Positions 48,101 through 63,100 of a stretch of DNA of 64,000 nucleotides are shown one piece after another. Numbering within the stretch: position 1 is the stretch's first letter; every line of letters begins with the position of its first letter. The translations under genes and the position numbers were made by a program. Source of the DNA: Auricularia sp. M13 (taxonomy: Eukaryota; Basidiomycota; Agaricomycetes; Auriculariales; Auriculariaceae); NCBI GenBank assembly GCA_037042915.1, contig CM073197.1:4340001-4404000 (forward strand). The letters are read 5' to 3'. The notes beneath the pieces are model-generated. The model was given only the letters and a program-made list of their open reading frames with translations. It had not been told where the DNA came from and made no database searches.

Positions 48101-51100
48101 CCGACAGCCATATATCTCCGGAAGGCTGACGATCGTGGCTACGCGATGGTGTCGCTACCTCGGCCGTCCGTTGCCAAAGCAACCCGGAATACCTGCCGAT
48201 GTCATGAAACCCGGACAAGGAGCCGTATCTCCGCGAGGGGTGCAGCTAAACTCGCGGGACGACGAGCGCACGCATTCTGGACGAGAGCCCAACAAATCCC
48301 CGACAAATGATGGACAAATGATGGACAAGGCGTCGACAAGGAGCTGTATCTCGACGAGGAGTGCAGCCGAAACCGCGGGACGAAGACCAAACACGTTCCA
48401 GACGTGAGCCCGACCGATTGCCAACAAATGATGGACAAATGATGGACAAGGGACCGACAAGAGCCAATTGCGACCCCAGTTGGACCCCGATCGTCGGACA
48501 CCCATATATCTCCGGGGAGCTCTCGCGAGGGTCTACGCGATGGTACCATTCACGAGGCTGTGCGCCGTCATGGTAACGCGCAATTTTCGCCGATGCGACA
48601 AAATCCGAAATGGGCGACCGCAGACCCTGCCGAGGTTACCTTCCGGAGTCTTCCCGGCGTGCTGGACGACCATCCGATGGGCGGTGCCAAAATACGAACC
48701 CTGCCGATCGAGGTTTGACTGCGCTGTGAAGTGCCGAAGGCAGATCGTGAGACTCGTGGGACCGAGTCAGAGACATCCATACATGACCTGAGAGCTGCCG
48801 AAGACGCCGATCGGATGCACAGGAAGCCTGGGATCTGCAGGGACCGTGTCCAGACCTGATCGCAGTCTGCTGCAAGATCTGCACATGCCAAAGTGTGTCT
48901 CGCTTCGTCCCTGGCGCTCGTCGAGGCCTGAAACTTCTCTGCGCACCATGTCGGGACACTGGGGGCTCATTTGCAGGGGAAACGGCACAAAATCGCAGAA
49001 TCCGAAGCCCGCCGACGCTGTCGGACTGGCCTCGATTTGGGGGGTTTGGGGGTGCGCGGCTCAGGGAGCCTGTCGGTCTGCCCACCGATCGGCCGTGTTT
49101 GGCTGGCAGCAGGCAAAAGGACCCTGCCGATAGTCTGAGCATCCTCGACCTTTGGCCAGGAGAAATGAAGTCCCACTCAACCGGGGCTGAATACGTTCTT
49201 CCGACTTGGTCTCGTCAGCAAGGCCGATTGGAAGAGCGTGCCCCGTCTTTCTCGGCGATCGTGATGCCGCATGTCGGATCTGCGACGAGAAAAATTCCAG
49301 CTCCCCGGAACAGTTTCAACCGTGCGAATCGGTGCACCGGTCGTGCCGCTGCGAGTGGGCCGAGGTCCCGGAAGATATTAATATGTCGCCCGGATCTCAT
49401 GGTATGAGATCCAAAAGGTTCCTGCGCCACGGAAACGAGGAAGGGGGGCTTGGCGCTGACTCGCAAAATTATGTTGGGCCCGGCAGTTCGATTGAGGGTT
49501 GGTGCCGGAATTTTGCGAGCCCCACGGCACTCTGCGTGCAAAGCGCGTTTTGGCCTTGTCCATCACTTGCCCATCATTTGTCCATCACTTGTCCGCGATT
49601 TGTCCATCATTTGTCCGACAAGAGACCGTCAAGAGCTTCCAGGGACTCCAAACGAGAGCAGACACCCCGACAGCCATATATCTCCGGAAGGCTGACGATC
49701 GTGGCTACGCGATGGTGTCGCTACCTCGGCCGTCCGTTGCCAAAGCAACCCGGAATACCTGCCGATGTCATGAAACCCGGACAAGGAGCCGTATCTCCGC
49801 GAGGGGTGCAGCTAAACTCGCGGGACGACGAGCGCACGCATTCTGGACGAGAGCCCGACAAATCCCCGACAAATGATGGACAAATGATGGACAAGGCGTC
49901 GACAAGGAGCTGTATCTCGACGAGGAGTGCAGCCGAAACCGCGGGACGAAGACCAAACACGTTCCAGACGTGAGCCCGACCGATTGCCAACAAATGATGG
50001 ACAAATGATGGACAAGGGACCGACAAGAGCCAATTGCGACCCCAGTTGGACCCCGATCGTCGGACACCCATATATCTCCGGGGAGCTCTCGCGAGGGTCT
50101 ACGCGATGGTACCATTCACGAGGCTGTGCGCCGTCATGGTAACGCGCAATTTTCGCCGATGCGACAAAATCCGAAATGGGCGACCGCAGACCCTGCCGAG
50201 GTTACCTTCCGGAGTCTTCCCGGCGTGCTGGACGACCATCCGATGGGCGGTGCCAAAATACGAACCCTGCCGATCGAGGTTTGACTGCGCTGTGAAGTGC
50301 CGAAGGCAGATCGTGAGACTCGTGGGACCGAGTCAGAGACATCCATACATGACCTGAGAGCTGCCGAAGACGCCGATCGGATGCACAGGAAGCCTGGGAT
50401 CTGCAGGGACCGTGTCCAGACCTGATCGCAGTCTGCTGCAAGATCTGCACATGCCAAAGTGTGTCTCGCTTCGTCCCTGGCGCTCGTCGAGGCCTGAAAC
50501 TTCTCTGCGCACCATGTCGGGACACTGGGGCTCATTTGCAGGGGAAACGGCACAAAATCGCAGAATCCGAAGCCCGCCGACGCTGTCGGACTGGCCTCGA
50601 TTTGGGGGGTTTGGGGGTGCGCGGCTCAGGGAGCCTGTCGGTCTGCCCACCGATCGGCCGTGTTTGGCTGGCAGCAGGCAAAAGGACCCTGCCGATAGTC
50701 TGAGCATCCTCGACCTTTGGCCAGGAGAAATGAAGTCCCACTCAACCGGGGCTGAATACGTTCTTCCGACTTGGTCTCGTCAGCAAGGCCGATTGGAAGA
50801 GCGTGCCCCGTCTTTCTCGGCGATCGTGATGCCGCATGTCGGATCTGCGACGAGAAAAATTCCAGCTCCCCGGAACAGTTTCAACCGTGCGAATCGGTGC
50901 ACCGGTCGTGCCGCTGCGAGTGGGCCGAGGTCCCGGAAGATATTAATATGTCGCCCGGATCTCATGGTATGAGATCCAAAAGGTTCCTGCGCCACGGAAA
51001 CGAGGAAGGGGGGCTTGGCGCTGACTCGCAAAATTATGTTGGGCCCGGCAGTTCGATTGAGGGTTGGTGCCGGAATTTTGCGAGCCCCACGGCACTCTGC

Positions 51101-54100
51101 GTGCAAAGCGCGTTTTGGCCTTGTCCATCACTTGCCCATCATTTGTCCATCACTTGTCCGCGATTTGTCCATCATTTGTCCGACAAGAGACCGTCAAGAG
51201 CTTCCAGGGACTCCAAACGAGAGCAGACACCCCGACAGCCATATATCTCCGGAAGGCTGACGATCGTGGCTACGCGATGGTGTCGCTACCTCGGCCGTCC
51301 GTTGCCAAAGCAACCCGGAATACCTGCCGATGTCATGAAACCCGGACAAGGAGCCGTATCTCCGCGAGGGTGCAGCTAAACTCGCGGGACGACGAGCGCA
51401 CGCATTCTGGACGAGAGCCCAACAAATCCCCGACAAATGATGGACAAATGATGGACAAGGCGTCGACAAGGAGCTGTATCTCGACGAGGAGTGCAGCCGA
51501 AACCGCGGGACGAAGACCAAACACGTTCCAGACGTGAGCCCGACCGATTGCCAACAAATGATGGACAAATGATGGACAAGGGACCGACAAGAGCCAATTG
51601 CGACCCCAGTTGGACCCCGATCGTCGGACACCCATATATCTCCGGGGAGCTCTCGCGAGGGTCTACGCGATGGTACCATTCACGAGGCTGTGCGCCGTCA
51701 TGGTAACGCGCAATTTTCGCCGATGCGACAAAATCCGAAATGGGCGACCGCAGACCCTGCCGAGGTTACCTTCCGGAGTCTTCCCGGCGTGCTGGACGAC
51801 CATCCGATGGGCGGTGCCAAAATACGAACCCTGCCGATCGAGGTTTGACTGCGCTGTGAAGTGCCGAAGGCAGATCGTGAGACTCGTGGGACCGAGTCAG
51901 AGACATCCATACATGACCTGAGAGCTGCCGAAGACGCCGATCGGATGCACAGGAAGCCTGGGATCTGCAGGGACCGTGTCCAGACCTGATCGCAGTCTGC
52001 TGCAAGATCTGCACATGCCAAAGTGTGTCTCGCTCGTCCCTGGCGCTCGTCGAGGCCTGAAACTTCTCTGCGCACCATGTCGGGACACTGGGGGCTCATT
52101 TGCAGGGGAAACGGCACAAAATCGCAGAATCCGAAGCCCGCCGACGCTGTCGGACTGGCCTCGATTTGGGGGTTTGGGGGGTGCGCGGCTCGGGAGCCTG
52201 TCGGTCTGCCCACCGATCGGCCGTGTTTGGCTGGCAGCAGGCAAAAGGACCCTGCCGATAGTCTGAGCATCCTCGACCTTTGGCCAGGAGAAATGAAGTC
52301 CCACTCAACCGGGGCTGAATACGTTCTTCCGACTTGGTCTCGTCAGCAAGGCCGATTGGAAGAGCGTGCCCCGTCTTTCTCGGCGATCGTGATGCCGCAT
52401 GTCGGATCTGCGACGAGAAAAATTCCAGCTCCCGGAACAGTTTCAACCGTGCGAATCGGTGCACCGGTCGTGCCGCTGCGAGTGGGCCGAGGTCCCGGAA
52501 GATATTAATATGTCGCCCGGATCTCATGGTATGAGATCCAAAAGGTTCCTGCGCCACGGAAACGAGGAAGGGGGCTTGGCGCTGACTCGCAAAATTATGT
52601 TGGGCCCGGCAGTTCGATTGAGGGTTGGTGCCGGAATTTTGCGAGCCCCACGGCACTCTGCGTGCAAAGCGCGTTTTGGCCTTGTCCATCACTTGCCCAT
52701 CATTTGTCCATCACTTGTCCGCGATTTGTCCATCATTTGTCCGACAAGAGACCGTCAAGAGCTTCCAGGGACTCCAAACGAGAGCAGACACCCCGACAGC
52801 CATATATCTCCGGAAGGCTGACGATCGTGGCTACGCGATGGTGTCGCTACCTCGGCCGTCCGTTGCCAAAGCAACCCGGAATACCTGCCGATGTCATGAA
52901 ACCCGGACAAGGAGCCGTATCTCCGCGAGGGGTGCAGCTAAACTCGCTGGACGACGAGCGCACGCATTCTGGACGAGAGCCCAACAAATCCCCGACAAAT
53001 GATGGACAAATGATGGACAAGGCGTCGACAAGGAGCTGTATCTCGACGAGGAGTGCAGCCGAAACCGCGGGACGAAGACCAAACACGTTCCAGACGTGAG
53101 CCCGACCGATTGCCAACAAATGATGGACAAATGATGGACAAGGGACCGACAAGAGCCAATTGCGACCCCAGTTGGACCCCGATCGTCGGACACCCATATA
53201 TCTCCGGGGAGCTCTCGCGAGGGTCTACGCGATGGTACCATTCACGAGGCTGTGCGCCGTCATGGCAACGCGCAATTTTCGCCGATGCGACAAAATCCGA
53301 AATGGGCGACCGCAGACCCTGCCGAGGTTACCTTCCGGAGTCTTCCCGGCGTGCTGGACGACCATCCGATGGGCGGTGCCAAAATACGAACCCTGCCGAT
53401 CGAGGTTTGACTGCGCTGTGAAGTGCCGAAGGCAGATCGTGAGACTCGTGGGACCGAGTCAGAGACATCCATACATGACCTGAGAGCTGCCGAAGACGCC
53501 GATCGGATGCACAGGAAGCCTGGGATCTGCAGGGACCGTGTCCAGACCTGATCGCAGTCTGCTGCAAGATCTGCACATGCCAAAGTGTGTCTCGCTTCGT
53601 CCCTGGCGCTCGTCGAGGCCTGAAACTTCTCTGCGCACCATGTCGGGACACTGGGGGCTCATTTGCAGGGGAAACGGCACAAAATCGCAGAATCCGAAGC
53701 CCGCCGACGCTGTCGGACTGGCCTCGATTTGGGGGTTTGGGGGTGCGCGGCTCGGGAGCCTGTCGGTCTGCCCACCGATCGGCCGTGTTTGGCTGGCAGC
53801 AGGCAAAAGGACCCTGCCGATAGTCTGAGCATCCTCGACCTTTGGCCAGGAGAAAGGAAGTCCCACTCAACCGGGGCTGAATACGTTCTTCCGACTTGGT
53901 CTCGTCAGCAAGGCCGATTGGAAGAGCGTGCCCCGTCTTTCTCGGCGATCGTGATGCCGCATGTCGGATCTGCGACGAGAAAAATTCCAGCTCCCGGAAC
54001 AGTTTCAACCGTGCGAATCGGTGCACCGGTCGTGCCGCTGCGAGTGGGCCGAGGTCCCGGAAGATATTAATATGTCGCCCGGATCTCATGGTATGAGATC

Positions 54101-57100
54101 CAAAAGGTTCCTGCGCCACGGAAACGAGGAAGGGGGCTTGGCGCTGACTCGCAAAATTATGTTGGGCCCGGCAGTTCGATTGAGGGTTGGTGCCGGAATT
54201 TTGCGAGCCCCACGGCACTCTGCGTGCAAAGCGCGTTTTGGCCTTGTCCATCACTTGCCCATCATTTGTCCATCACTTGTCCGCGATTTGTCCATCATTT
54301 GTCCGACAAGAGACCGTCAAGAGCTTCCAGGGACTCCAAACGAGAGCAGACACCCCGACAGCCATATATCTCCGGAAGGCTGACGATCGTGGCTACGCGA
54401 TGGTGTCGCTACCTCGGCCGTCCGTTGCCAAAGCAACCCGGAATACCTGCCGATGTCATGAAACCCGGACAAGGAGCCGTATCTCCGCGAGGGGTGCAGC
54501 TAAACTCGCGGGACGACGAGCGCACGCATTCTGGACGAGAGCCCAACAAATCCCGACAAATGATGGACAAATGATGGACAAGGCGTCGACAAGGAGCTGT
54601 ATCTCGACGAGGAGTGCAGCCGAAACCGCGGGACGAAGACCAAACACGTTCCAGACGTGAGCCCGACCGATTGCCAACAAATGATGGACAAATGATGGAC
54701 AAGGGACCGACAAGAGCCAATTGCGACCCCAGTTGGACCCCGATCGTCGGACACCCATATATCTCCGGGGAGCTCTCGCGAGGGTCTACGCGATGGTACC
54801 ATTCACGAGGCTGTGCGCCGTCATGGTAACGCGCAATTTTCGCCGATGCGACAAAATCCGAAATGGGCGACCGCAGACCCTGCCGAGGTTACCTTCCGGA
54901 GTCTTCCCGGCGTGCTGGACGACCATCCGATGGGCGGTGCCAAAATACGAACCCTGCCGATCGAGGTTTGACTGCGCTGTGAAGTGCCGAAGGCAGATCG
55001 TGAGACTCGTGGGACCGAGTCAGAGACATCCATACATGACCTGAGAGCTGCCGAAGACGCCGATCGGATGCACAGGAAGCCTGGGATCTGCAGGGACCGT
55101 GTCCAGACCTGATCGCAGTCTGCTGCAAGATCTGCACATGCCAAAGTGTGTCTCGCTTCGTCCCTGGCGCTCGTCGAGGCCTGAAACTTCTCTGCGCACC
55201 ATGTCGGGACACTGGGGGCTCATTTGCAGGGGAAACGGCACAAAATCGCAGAATCCGAAGCCCGCCGACGCTGTCGGACTGGCCTCGATTTGGGGGTTTG
55301 GGGGTGCGCGGCTCGGGAGCCTGTCGGTCTGCCCACCGATCGGCCGTGTTTGGCTGGCAGCAGGCAAAAGGACCCTGCCGATAGTCTGAGCATCCTCGAC
55401 CTTTGGCCAGGAGAAAGGAAGTCCCACTCAACCGGGGCTGAATACGTTCTTCCGACTTGGTCTCGTCAGCAAGGCCGATTGGAAGAGCGTGCCCCGTCTT
55501 TCTCGGCGATCGTGATGCCGCATGTCGGATCTGCGACGAGAAAATTCCAGCTCCCGGAACAGTTTCAACCGTGCGAATCGGTGCACCGGTCGTGCCGCTG
55601 CGAGTGGGCCGAGGTCCCGGAAGATATTAATATGTCGCCCGGATCTCATGGTATGAGATCCAAAGGTTCCTGCGCCACGGAAACGAGGAAGGGGGCTTGG
55701 CGCTGACTCGCAAAATTATGTTGGGCCCGGCAGTTCGATTGAGGGTTGGTGCCGGAATTTTGCGAGCCCCACGGCACTCTGCGTGCAAAGCGCGTTTTGG
55801 CCTTGTCCATCACTTGCCCATCATTTGTCCATCACTTGTCCGCGATTTGTCCATCATTTGTCCGACAAGAGACCGTCAAGAGCTTCCAGGGACTCCAAAC
55901 GAGAGCAGACACCCCGACAGCCATATATCTCCGGAAGGCTGACGATCGTGGCTACGCGATGGTGTCGCTACCTCGGCCGTCCGTTGCCAAAGCAACCCGG
56001 AATACCTGCCGATGTCATGAAACCCGGACAAGGAGCCGTATCTCCGCGAGGGGTGCAGCTAAACTCGCGGGGACGACGAGCGCACGCATTCTGGACGAGA
56101 GCCCAACAAATCCCCGACAAATGATGGACAAATGATGGACAAGGCGTCGACAAGGAGCTGTATCTCGACGAGGAGTGCAGCCGAAACCGCGGGGACGAAG
56201 ACCAAACACGTTCCAGACGTGAGCCCGACCGATTGCCAACAAATGATGGACAAATGATGGACAAGGGACCGACAAGAGCCAATTGCGACCCCAGTTGGAC
56301 CCCGATCGTCGGACACCCATATATCTCCGGGGAGCTCTCGCGAGGGTCTACGCGATGGTACCATTCACGAGGCTGTGCGCCGTCATGGCAACGCGCAATT
56401 TTCGCCGATGCGACAAAATCCGAAATGGGCGACCGCAGACCCTGCCGAGGTTACCTTCCGGAGTCTTCCCGGCGTGCTGGACGACCATCCGATGGGCGGT
56501 GCCAAAATACGAACCCTGCCGATCGAGGTTTGACTGCGCTGTGAAGTGCCGAAGGCAGATCGTGAGACTCGTGGGACCGAGTCAGAGACATCCATACATG
56601 ACCTGAGAGCTGCCGAAGACGCCGATCGGATGCACAGGAAGCCTGGGATCTGCAGGGACCGTGTCCAGACCTGATCGCAGTCTGCTGCAAGATCTGCACA
56701 TGCCAAAGTGTGTCTCGCTTCGTCCCTGGCGCTCGTCGAGGCCTGAAACTTCTCTGCGCACCATGTCGGGACACTGGGGGCTCATTTGCAGGGGAAACGG
56801 CACAAAATCGCAGAATCCGAAGCCCGCCGACGCTGTCGGACTGGCCTCGATTTGGGGGTTTGGGGGGTGCGCGGCTCGGGAGCCTGTCGGTCTGCCCACC
56901 GATCGGCCGTGTTTGGCTGGCAGCAGGCAAAGGACCCTGCCGATAGTCTGAGCATCCTCGACCTTTGGCCAGGAGAAAGGAAGTCCCACTCAACCGGGGC
57001 TGAATACGTTCTTCCGACTTGGTCTCGTCAGCAAGGCCGATTGGAAGAGCGTGCCCCGTCTTTCTCGGCGATCGTGATGCCGCATGTCGGATCTGCGACG

Positions 57101-60100
57101 AGAAAAATTCCAGCTCCCGGAACAGTTTCAACCGTGCGAATCGGTGCACCGGTCGTGCCGCTGCGAGTGGGCCGAGGTCCCGGAAGATATTAATATGTCG
57201 CCCGGATCTCATGGTATGAGATCCAAAAGGTTCCTGCGCCACGGAAACGAGGAAGGGGGCTTGGCGCTGACTCGCAAAATTATGTTGGGCCCGGCAGTTC
57301 GATTGAGGGTTGGTGCCGGAATTTTGCGAGCCCCACGGCACTCTGCGTGCAAAGCGCGTTTTGGCCTTGTCCATCACTTGCCCATCATTTGTCCATCACT
57401 TGTCCGCGATTTGTCCATCATTTGTCCGACAAGAGACCGTCAAGAGCTTCCAGGGACTCCAAACGAGAGCAGACACCCCGACAGCCATATATCTCCGGAA
57501 GGCTGACGATCGTGGCTACGCGATGGTGTCGCTACCTCGGCCGCCGTCCGTTGCCAAAGCAACCCGGAATACCTGCCGATGTCGTGAAACCCGGACAAGG
57601 AGCCGTATCTCCGCGAGGGGTGCAGCTAAACTCGCGGGACGACGAGCGCACGCATTCTGGACGAGAGCCCAACAAATCCCGACAAATGATGGACAAATGA
57701 TGGACAAGGCGTCGACAAGGAGCCGTATCTCGACGAGGAGTGCAGCCGAAACCGCGGGACGAAGACCAAACACGTTCCAGACGTGAGCCCGACCGATTGC
57801 CAACAAATGATGGACAAATGATGGACAAGGGACCGACAAGAGCCAATTGCGACCCCAGTTGGACCCCGATCGTCGGACACCCATATATCTCCGGGGAGCT
57901 CTCGCGAGGGTCTACGCGATGGTACCATTCACGAGGCTGTGCGCCGTCATGGCAACGCGCAATTTTCGCCGATGCGACAAAATCCGAAATGGGCGACCGC
58001 AGACCCTGCCGAGGTTACCTTCCGGAGTCTTCCCGGCGTGCTGGACGACCATCCGATGGGCGGTGCCAAAATACGAACCCTGCCGATCGAGGTTTGACTG
58101 CGCTGTGAAGTGCCGAAGGCAGATCGTGAGACTCGTGGGACCGAGTCAGAGACATCCATACATGACCTGAGAGCTGCCGAAGACGCCGATCGGATGCACA
58201 GGAAGCCTGGGATCTGCAGGGACCGTGTCCAGACCTGATCGCAGTCTGCTGCAAGATCTGCACATGCCAAAGTGTGTCTCGCTTCGTCCCTGGCGCTCGT
58301 CGAGGCCTGAAACTTCTCTGCGCACCATGTCGGGACACTGGGGGCTCATTTGCAGGGGAAACGGCACAAAATCGCAGAATCCGAAGCCCGCCGACGCTGT
58401 CGGACTGGCCTCGATTTGGGGGTTTGGGGGGTGCGCGGCTCGGGAGCCTGTCGGTCTGCCCACCGATCGGCCGTGTTTGGCTGGCAGCAGGCAAAGGACC
58501 CTGCCGATAGTCTGAGCATCCTCGACCTTTGGCCAGGAGAAAGGAAGTCCCACTCAACCGGGGCTGAATACGTTCTTCCGACTTGGTCTCGTCAGCAAGG
58601 CCGATTGGAAGAGCGTGCCCCGTCTTTCTCGGCGATCGTGATGCCGCATGTCGGATCTGCGACGAGAAAAATTCCAGCTCCCGGAACAGTTTCAACCGTG
58701 CGAATCGGTGCACCGGTCGTGCCGCTGCGAGTGGGCCGAGGTCCCGGAAGATATTAATATGTCGCCCGGATCTCATGGTATGAGATCCAAAAGGTTCCTG
58801 CGCCACGGAAACGAGGAAGGGGGCTTGGCGCTGACTCGCAAAATTATGTTGGGCCCGGCAGTTCGATTGAGGGTTGGTGCCGGAATTTTGCGAGCCCCAC
58901 GGCACTCTGCGTGCAAAGCGCGTTTTGGCCTTGTCCATCACTTGCCCATCATTTGTCCATCACTTGTCCGCGATTTGTCCATCATTTGTCCGACAAGAGA
59001 CCGTCAAGAGCTTCCAGGGACTCCAAACGAGAGCAGACACCCCGACAGCCATATATCTCCGGAAGGCTGACGATCGTGGCTACGCGATGGTGTCGCTACC
59101 TCGGCCGTCCGTTGCCAAAGCAACCCGGAATACCTGCCGATGTCATGAAACCCGGACAAGGAGCCGTATCTCCGCGAGGGGTGCAGCTAAACTCGCTGGA
59201 CGACGAGCGCACGCATTCTGGACGAGAGCCCAACAAATCCCCGACAAATGATGGACAAATGATGGACAAGGCGTCGACAAGGAGCCGTATCTCGACGAGG
59301 AGTGCAGCCGAAACCGCGGGGACGAAGACCAAACACGTTCCAGACGTGAGCCCGACCGATTGCCAACAAATGATGGACAAATGATGGACAAGGGACCGAC
59401 AAGAGCCAATTGCGACCCCAGTTGGACCCCGATCGTCGGACACCCATATATCTCCGGGGAGCTCTCGCGAGGGTCTACGCGATGGTACCATTCACGAGGC
59501 TGTGCGCCGTCATGGCAACGCGCAATTTTCGCCGATGCGACAAAATCCGAAATGGGCGACCGCAGACCCTGCCGAGGTTACCTTCCGGAGTCTTCCCGGC
59601 GTGCTGGACGACCATCCGATGGGCGGTGCCAAAATACGAACCCTGCCGATCGAGGTTTGACTGCGCTGTGAAGTGCCGAAGGCAGATCGTGAGACTCGTG
59701 GGACCGAGTCAGAGACATCCATACATGACCTGAGAGCTGCCGAAGACGCCGATCGGATGCACAGGAAGCCTGGGATCTGCAGGGACCGTGTCCAGACCTG
59801 ATCGCAGTCTGCTGGAGGATCTGCACGTGCCGAAGTGAGTCTCGCTTCGTCCCTGGCGCTCGTCGAGGCCTGAAACTTCTCTGCGCACCATGTCGGGACA
59901 CTGGGGGCTCATTTGCAGGGGAAATGGCACAAAATCGCAGAATCCGAAGCCCGCCGACGCTGTCGGACTGGCCTCGATTTGGGGGTTTGGGGGTGCGCGG
60001 CTCGGGAGCCTGTCGGTCTGCCCACCGATCGGCAGTGTTTGGCTGGCAGAAGGCAAAAGGACCCTGCCGATAGTCTGAGCATCCTCGACCTTTGGCCAGG

Positions 60101-63100
60101 AGAAAGGAAGTCCCACTCAACCGGGGCTGAATACGTTCTTCCGACTTGGTCTCGTCAGCAAGGCCGATTGGAAGAGCGTGCCCCGTCTTTCTCGGCGATC
60201 GTGATGCCGCATGTCGGATCTGCGACGAGAAAAATTCCAGCTCCCCGGAACAGTTTCAACCGTGCGAATCGGTGCACCGGTCGTGCCGCTGCGAGTGGGC
60301 CGAGGTCCCGGAAGATATTAATATGTCGCCCGGATCTCATGGTATGAGATCCAAAAGGTTCCTGCGCCACGGAAACGAGGAAGGGGGGCTTGGCGCTGAC
60401 TCGCAAAATTATGTTGGGCCCGGCAGTTCGATTGAGGGTTGGTGCCGGAATTTTGCGAGCCCCACGGCACTCTGCGTGCAAAGCGCGTTTTGGCCTTGTC
60501 CATCACTTGCCCATCATTTGTCCATCACTTGTCCGCGATTTGTCCATCATTTGTCCGACAAGAGACCGTCAAGAGCTTCCAGGGACTCCAAACGAGAGCA
60601 GACACCCCGACAGCCATATATCTCCGGAAGGCTGACGATCGTGGCTACGCGATGGTGTCGCTACCTCGGCCGTCCGTTGCCAAAGCAACCCGGAATACCT
60701 GCCGATGTCATGAAACCCGGACAAGGAGCCGTATCTCCGCGAGGGGTGCAGCTAAACTCGCGGGACGACGAGCGCACGCATTCTGGACGAGAGCCCAACA
60801 AATCCCCGACAAATGATGGACAAATGATGGACAAGGCGTCGACAAGGAGCCGTATCTCGACGAGGAGTGCAGCCGAAACCGCGGGACGAAGACCAAACAC
60901 GTTCCAGACGTGAGCCCGACCGATTGCCAACAAATGATGGACAAATGATGGACAAGGGACCGACAAGAGCCAATTGCGACCCCAGTTGGACCCCGATCGT
61001 CGGACACCCATATATCTCCGGGGAGCTCTCGCGAGGGTCTACGCGATGGTACCATTCACGAGGCTGTGCGCCGTCATGGCAACGCGCAATTTTCGCCGAT
61101 GCGACAAAATCCGAAATGGGCGACCGCAGACCCTGCCGAGGTTACCTTCCGGAGTCTTCCCGGCGTGCTGGACGACCATCCGATGGGCGGTGCCAAAATA
61201 CGAACCCTGCCGATCGAGGTTTGACTGCGCTGTGAAGTGCCGAAGGCAGATCGTGAGACTCGTGGGACCGAGTCAGAGACATCCATACATGACCTGAGAG
61301 CTGCCGAAGACGCCGATCGGATGCACAGGAAGCCTGGGATCTGCAGGGACCGTGTCCAGACCTGATCGCAGTCTGCTGCAAGATCTGCACATGCCAAAGT
61401 GTGTCTCGCTTCGTCCCTGGCGCTCGTCGAGGCCTGAAACTTCTCTGCGCACCATGTCGGGACACTGGGGGCTCATTTGCAGGGGAAACGGCACAAAATC
61501 GCAGAATCCGAAGCCCGCCGACGCTGTCGGACTGGCCTCGATTTGGGGGTTTGGGGGTGCGCGGCTCGGGAGCCTGTCGGTCTGCCCACCGATCGGCCGT
61601 GTTTGGCTGGCAGCAGGCAAAAGGACCCTGCCGATAGTCTGAGCATCCTCGACCTTTGGCCAGGAGAAAGGAAGTCCCACTCAACCGGGGCTGAATACGT
61701 TCTTCCGACTTGGTCTCGTCAGCAAGGCCGATTGGAAGAGCGTGCCCCGTCTTTCTCGGCGATCGTGATGCCGCATGTCGGATCTGCGACGAGAAAATTC
61801 CAGCTCCCGGAACAGTTTCAACCGTGCGAATCGGTGCACCGGTCGTGCCGCTGCGAGTGGGCCGAGGTCCCGGAAGATATTAATATGTCGCCCGGATCTC
61901 ATGGTATGAGATCCAAAAGGTTCCTGCGCCACGGAAACGAGGAAGGGGGCTTGGCGCTGACTCGCAAAATTATGTTGGGCCCGGCAGTTCGATTGAGGGT
62001 TGGTGCCGGAATTTTGCGAGCCCCACGGCACTCTGCGTGCAAAGCGCGTTTTGGCCTTGTCCATCACTTGCCCATCATTTGTCCATCACTTGTCCGCGAT
62101 TTGTCCATCATTTGTCCGACAAGAGACCGTCAAGAGCTTCCAGGGACTCCAAACGAGAGCAGACACCCCGACAGCCATATATCTCCGGAAGGCTGACGAT
62201 CGTGGCTACGCGATGGTGTCGCTACCTCGGCCGTCCGTTGCCAAAGCAACCCGGAATACCTGCCGATGTCATGAAACCCGGACAAGGAGCCGTATCTCCG
62301 CGAGGGGTGCAGCTAAACTCGCGGGACGACGAGCGCACGCATTCTGGACGAGAGCCCAACAAATCCCCGACAAATGATGGACAAATGATGGACAAGGCGT
62401 CGACAAGGAGCCGTATCTCGACGAGGAGTGCAGCGAAACCGCGGGACGAAGACCAAACACGTTCCAGACGTGAGCCCGACCGATTGCCAACAAATGATGG
62501 ACAAATGATGGACAAGGGACCGACAAGAGCCAATTGCGACCCCAGTTGGACCCCGATCGTCGGACACCCATATATCTCCGGGGAGCTCTCGCGAGGGTCT
62601 ACGCGATGGTACCATTCACGAGGCTGTGCGCCGTCATGGCAACGCGCAATTTTCGCCGATGCGACAAAATCCGAAATGGGCGACCGCAGACCCTGCCGAG
62701 GTTACCTTCCGGAGTCTTCCCGGCGTGCTGGACGACCATCCGATGGGCGGTGCCAAAATACGAACCCTGCCGATCGAGGTTTGACTGCGCTGTGAAGTGC
62801 CGAAGGCAGATCGTGAGACTCGTGGGACCGAGTCAGAGACATCCATACATGACCTGAGAGCTGCCGAAGACGCCGATCGGATGCACAGGAAGCCTGGGAT
62901 CTGCAGGGACCGTGTCCAGACCTGATCGCAGTCTGCTGCAAGATCTGCACATGCCAAAGTGTGTCTCGCTTCGTCCCTGGCGCTCGTCGAGGCCTGAAAC
63001 TTCTCTGCGCACCATGTCGGGACACTGGGGGCTCATTTGCAGGGGAAACGGCACAAAATCGCAGAATCCGAAGCCCGCCGACGCTGTCGGACTGGCCTCG

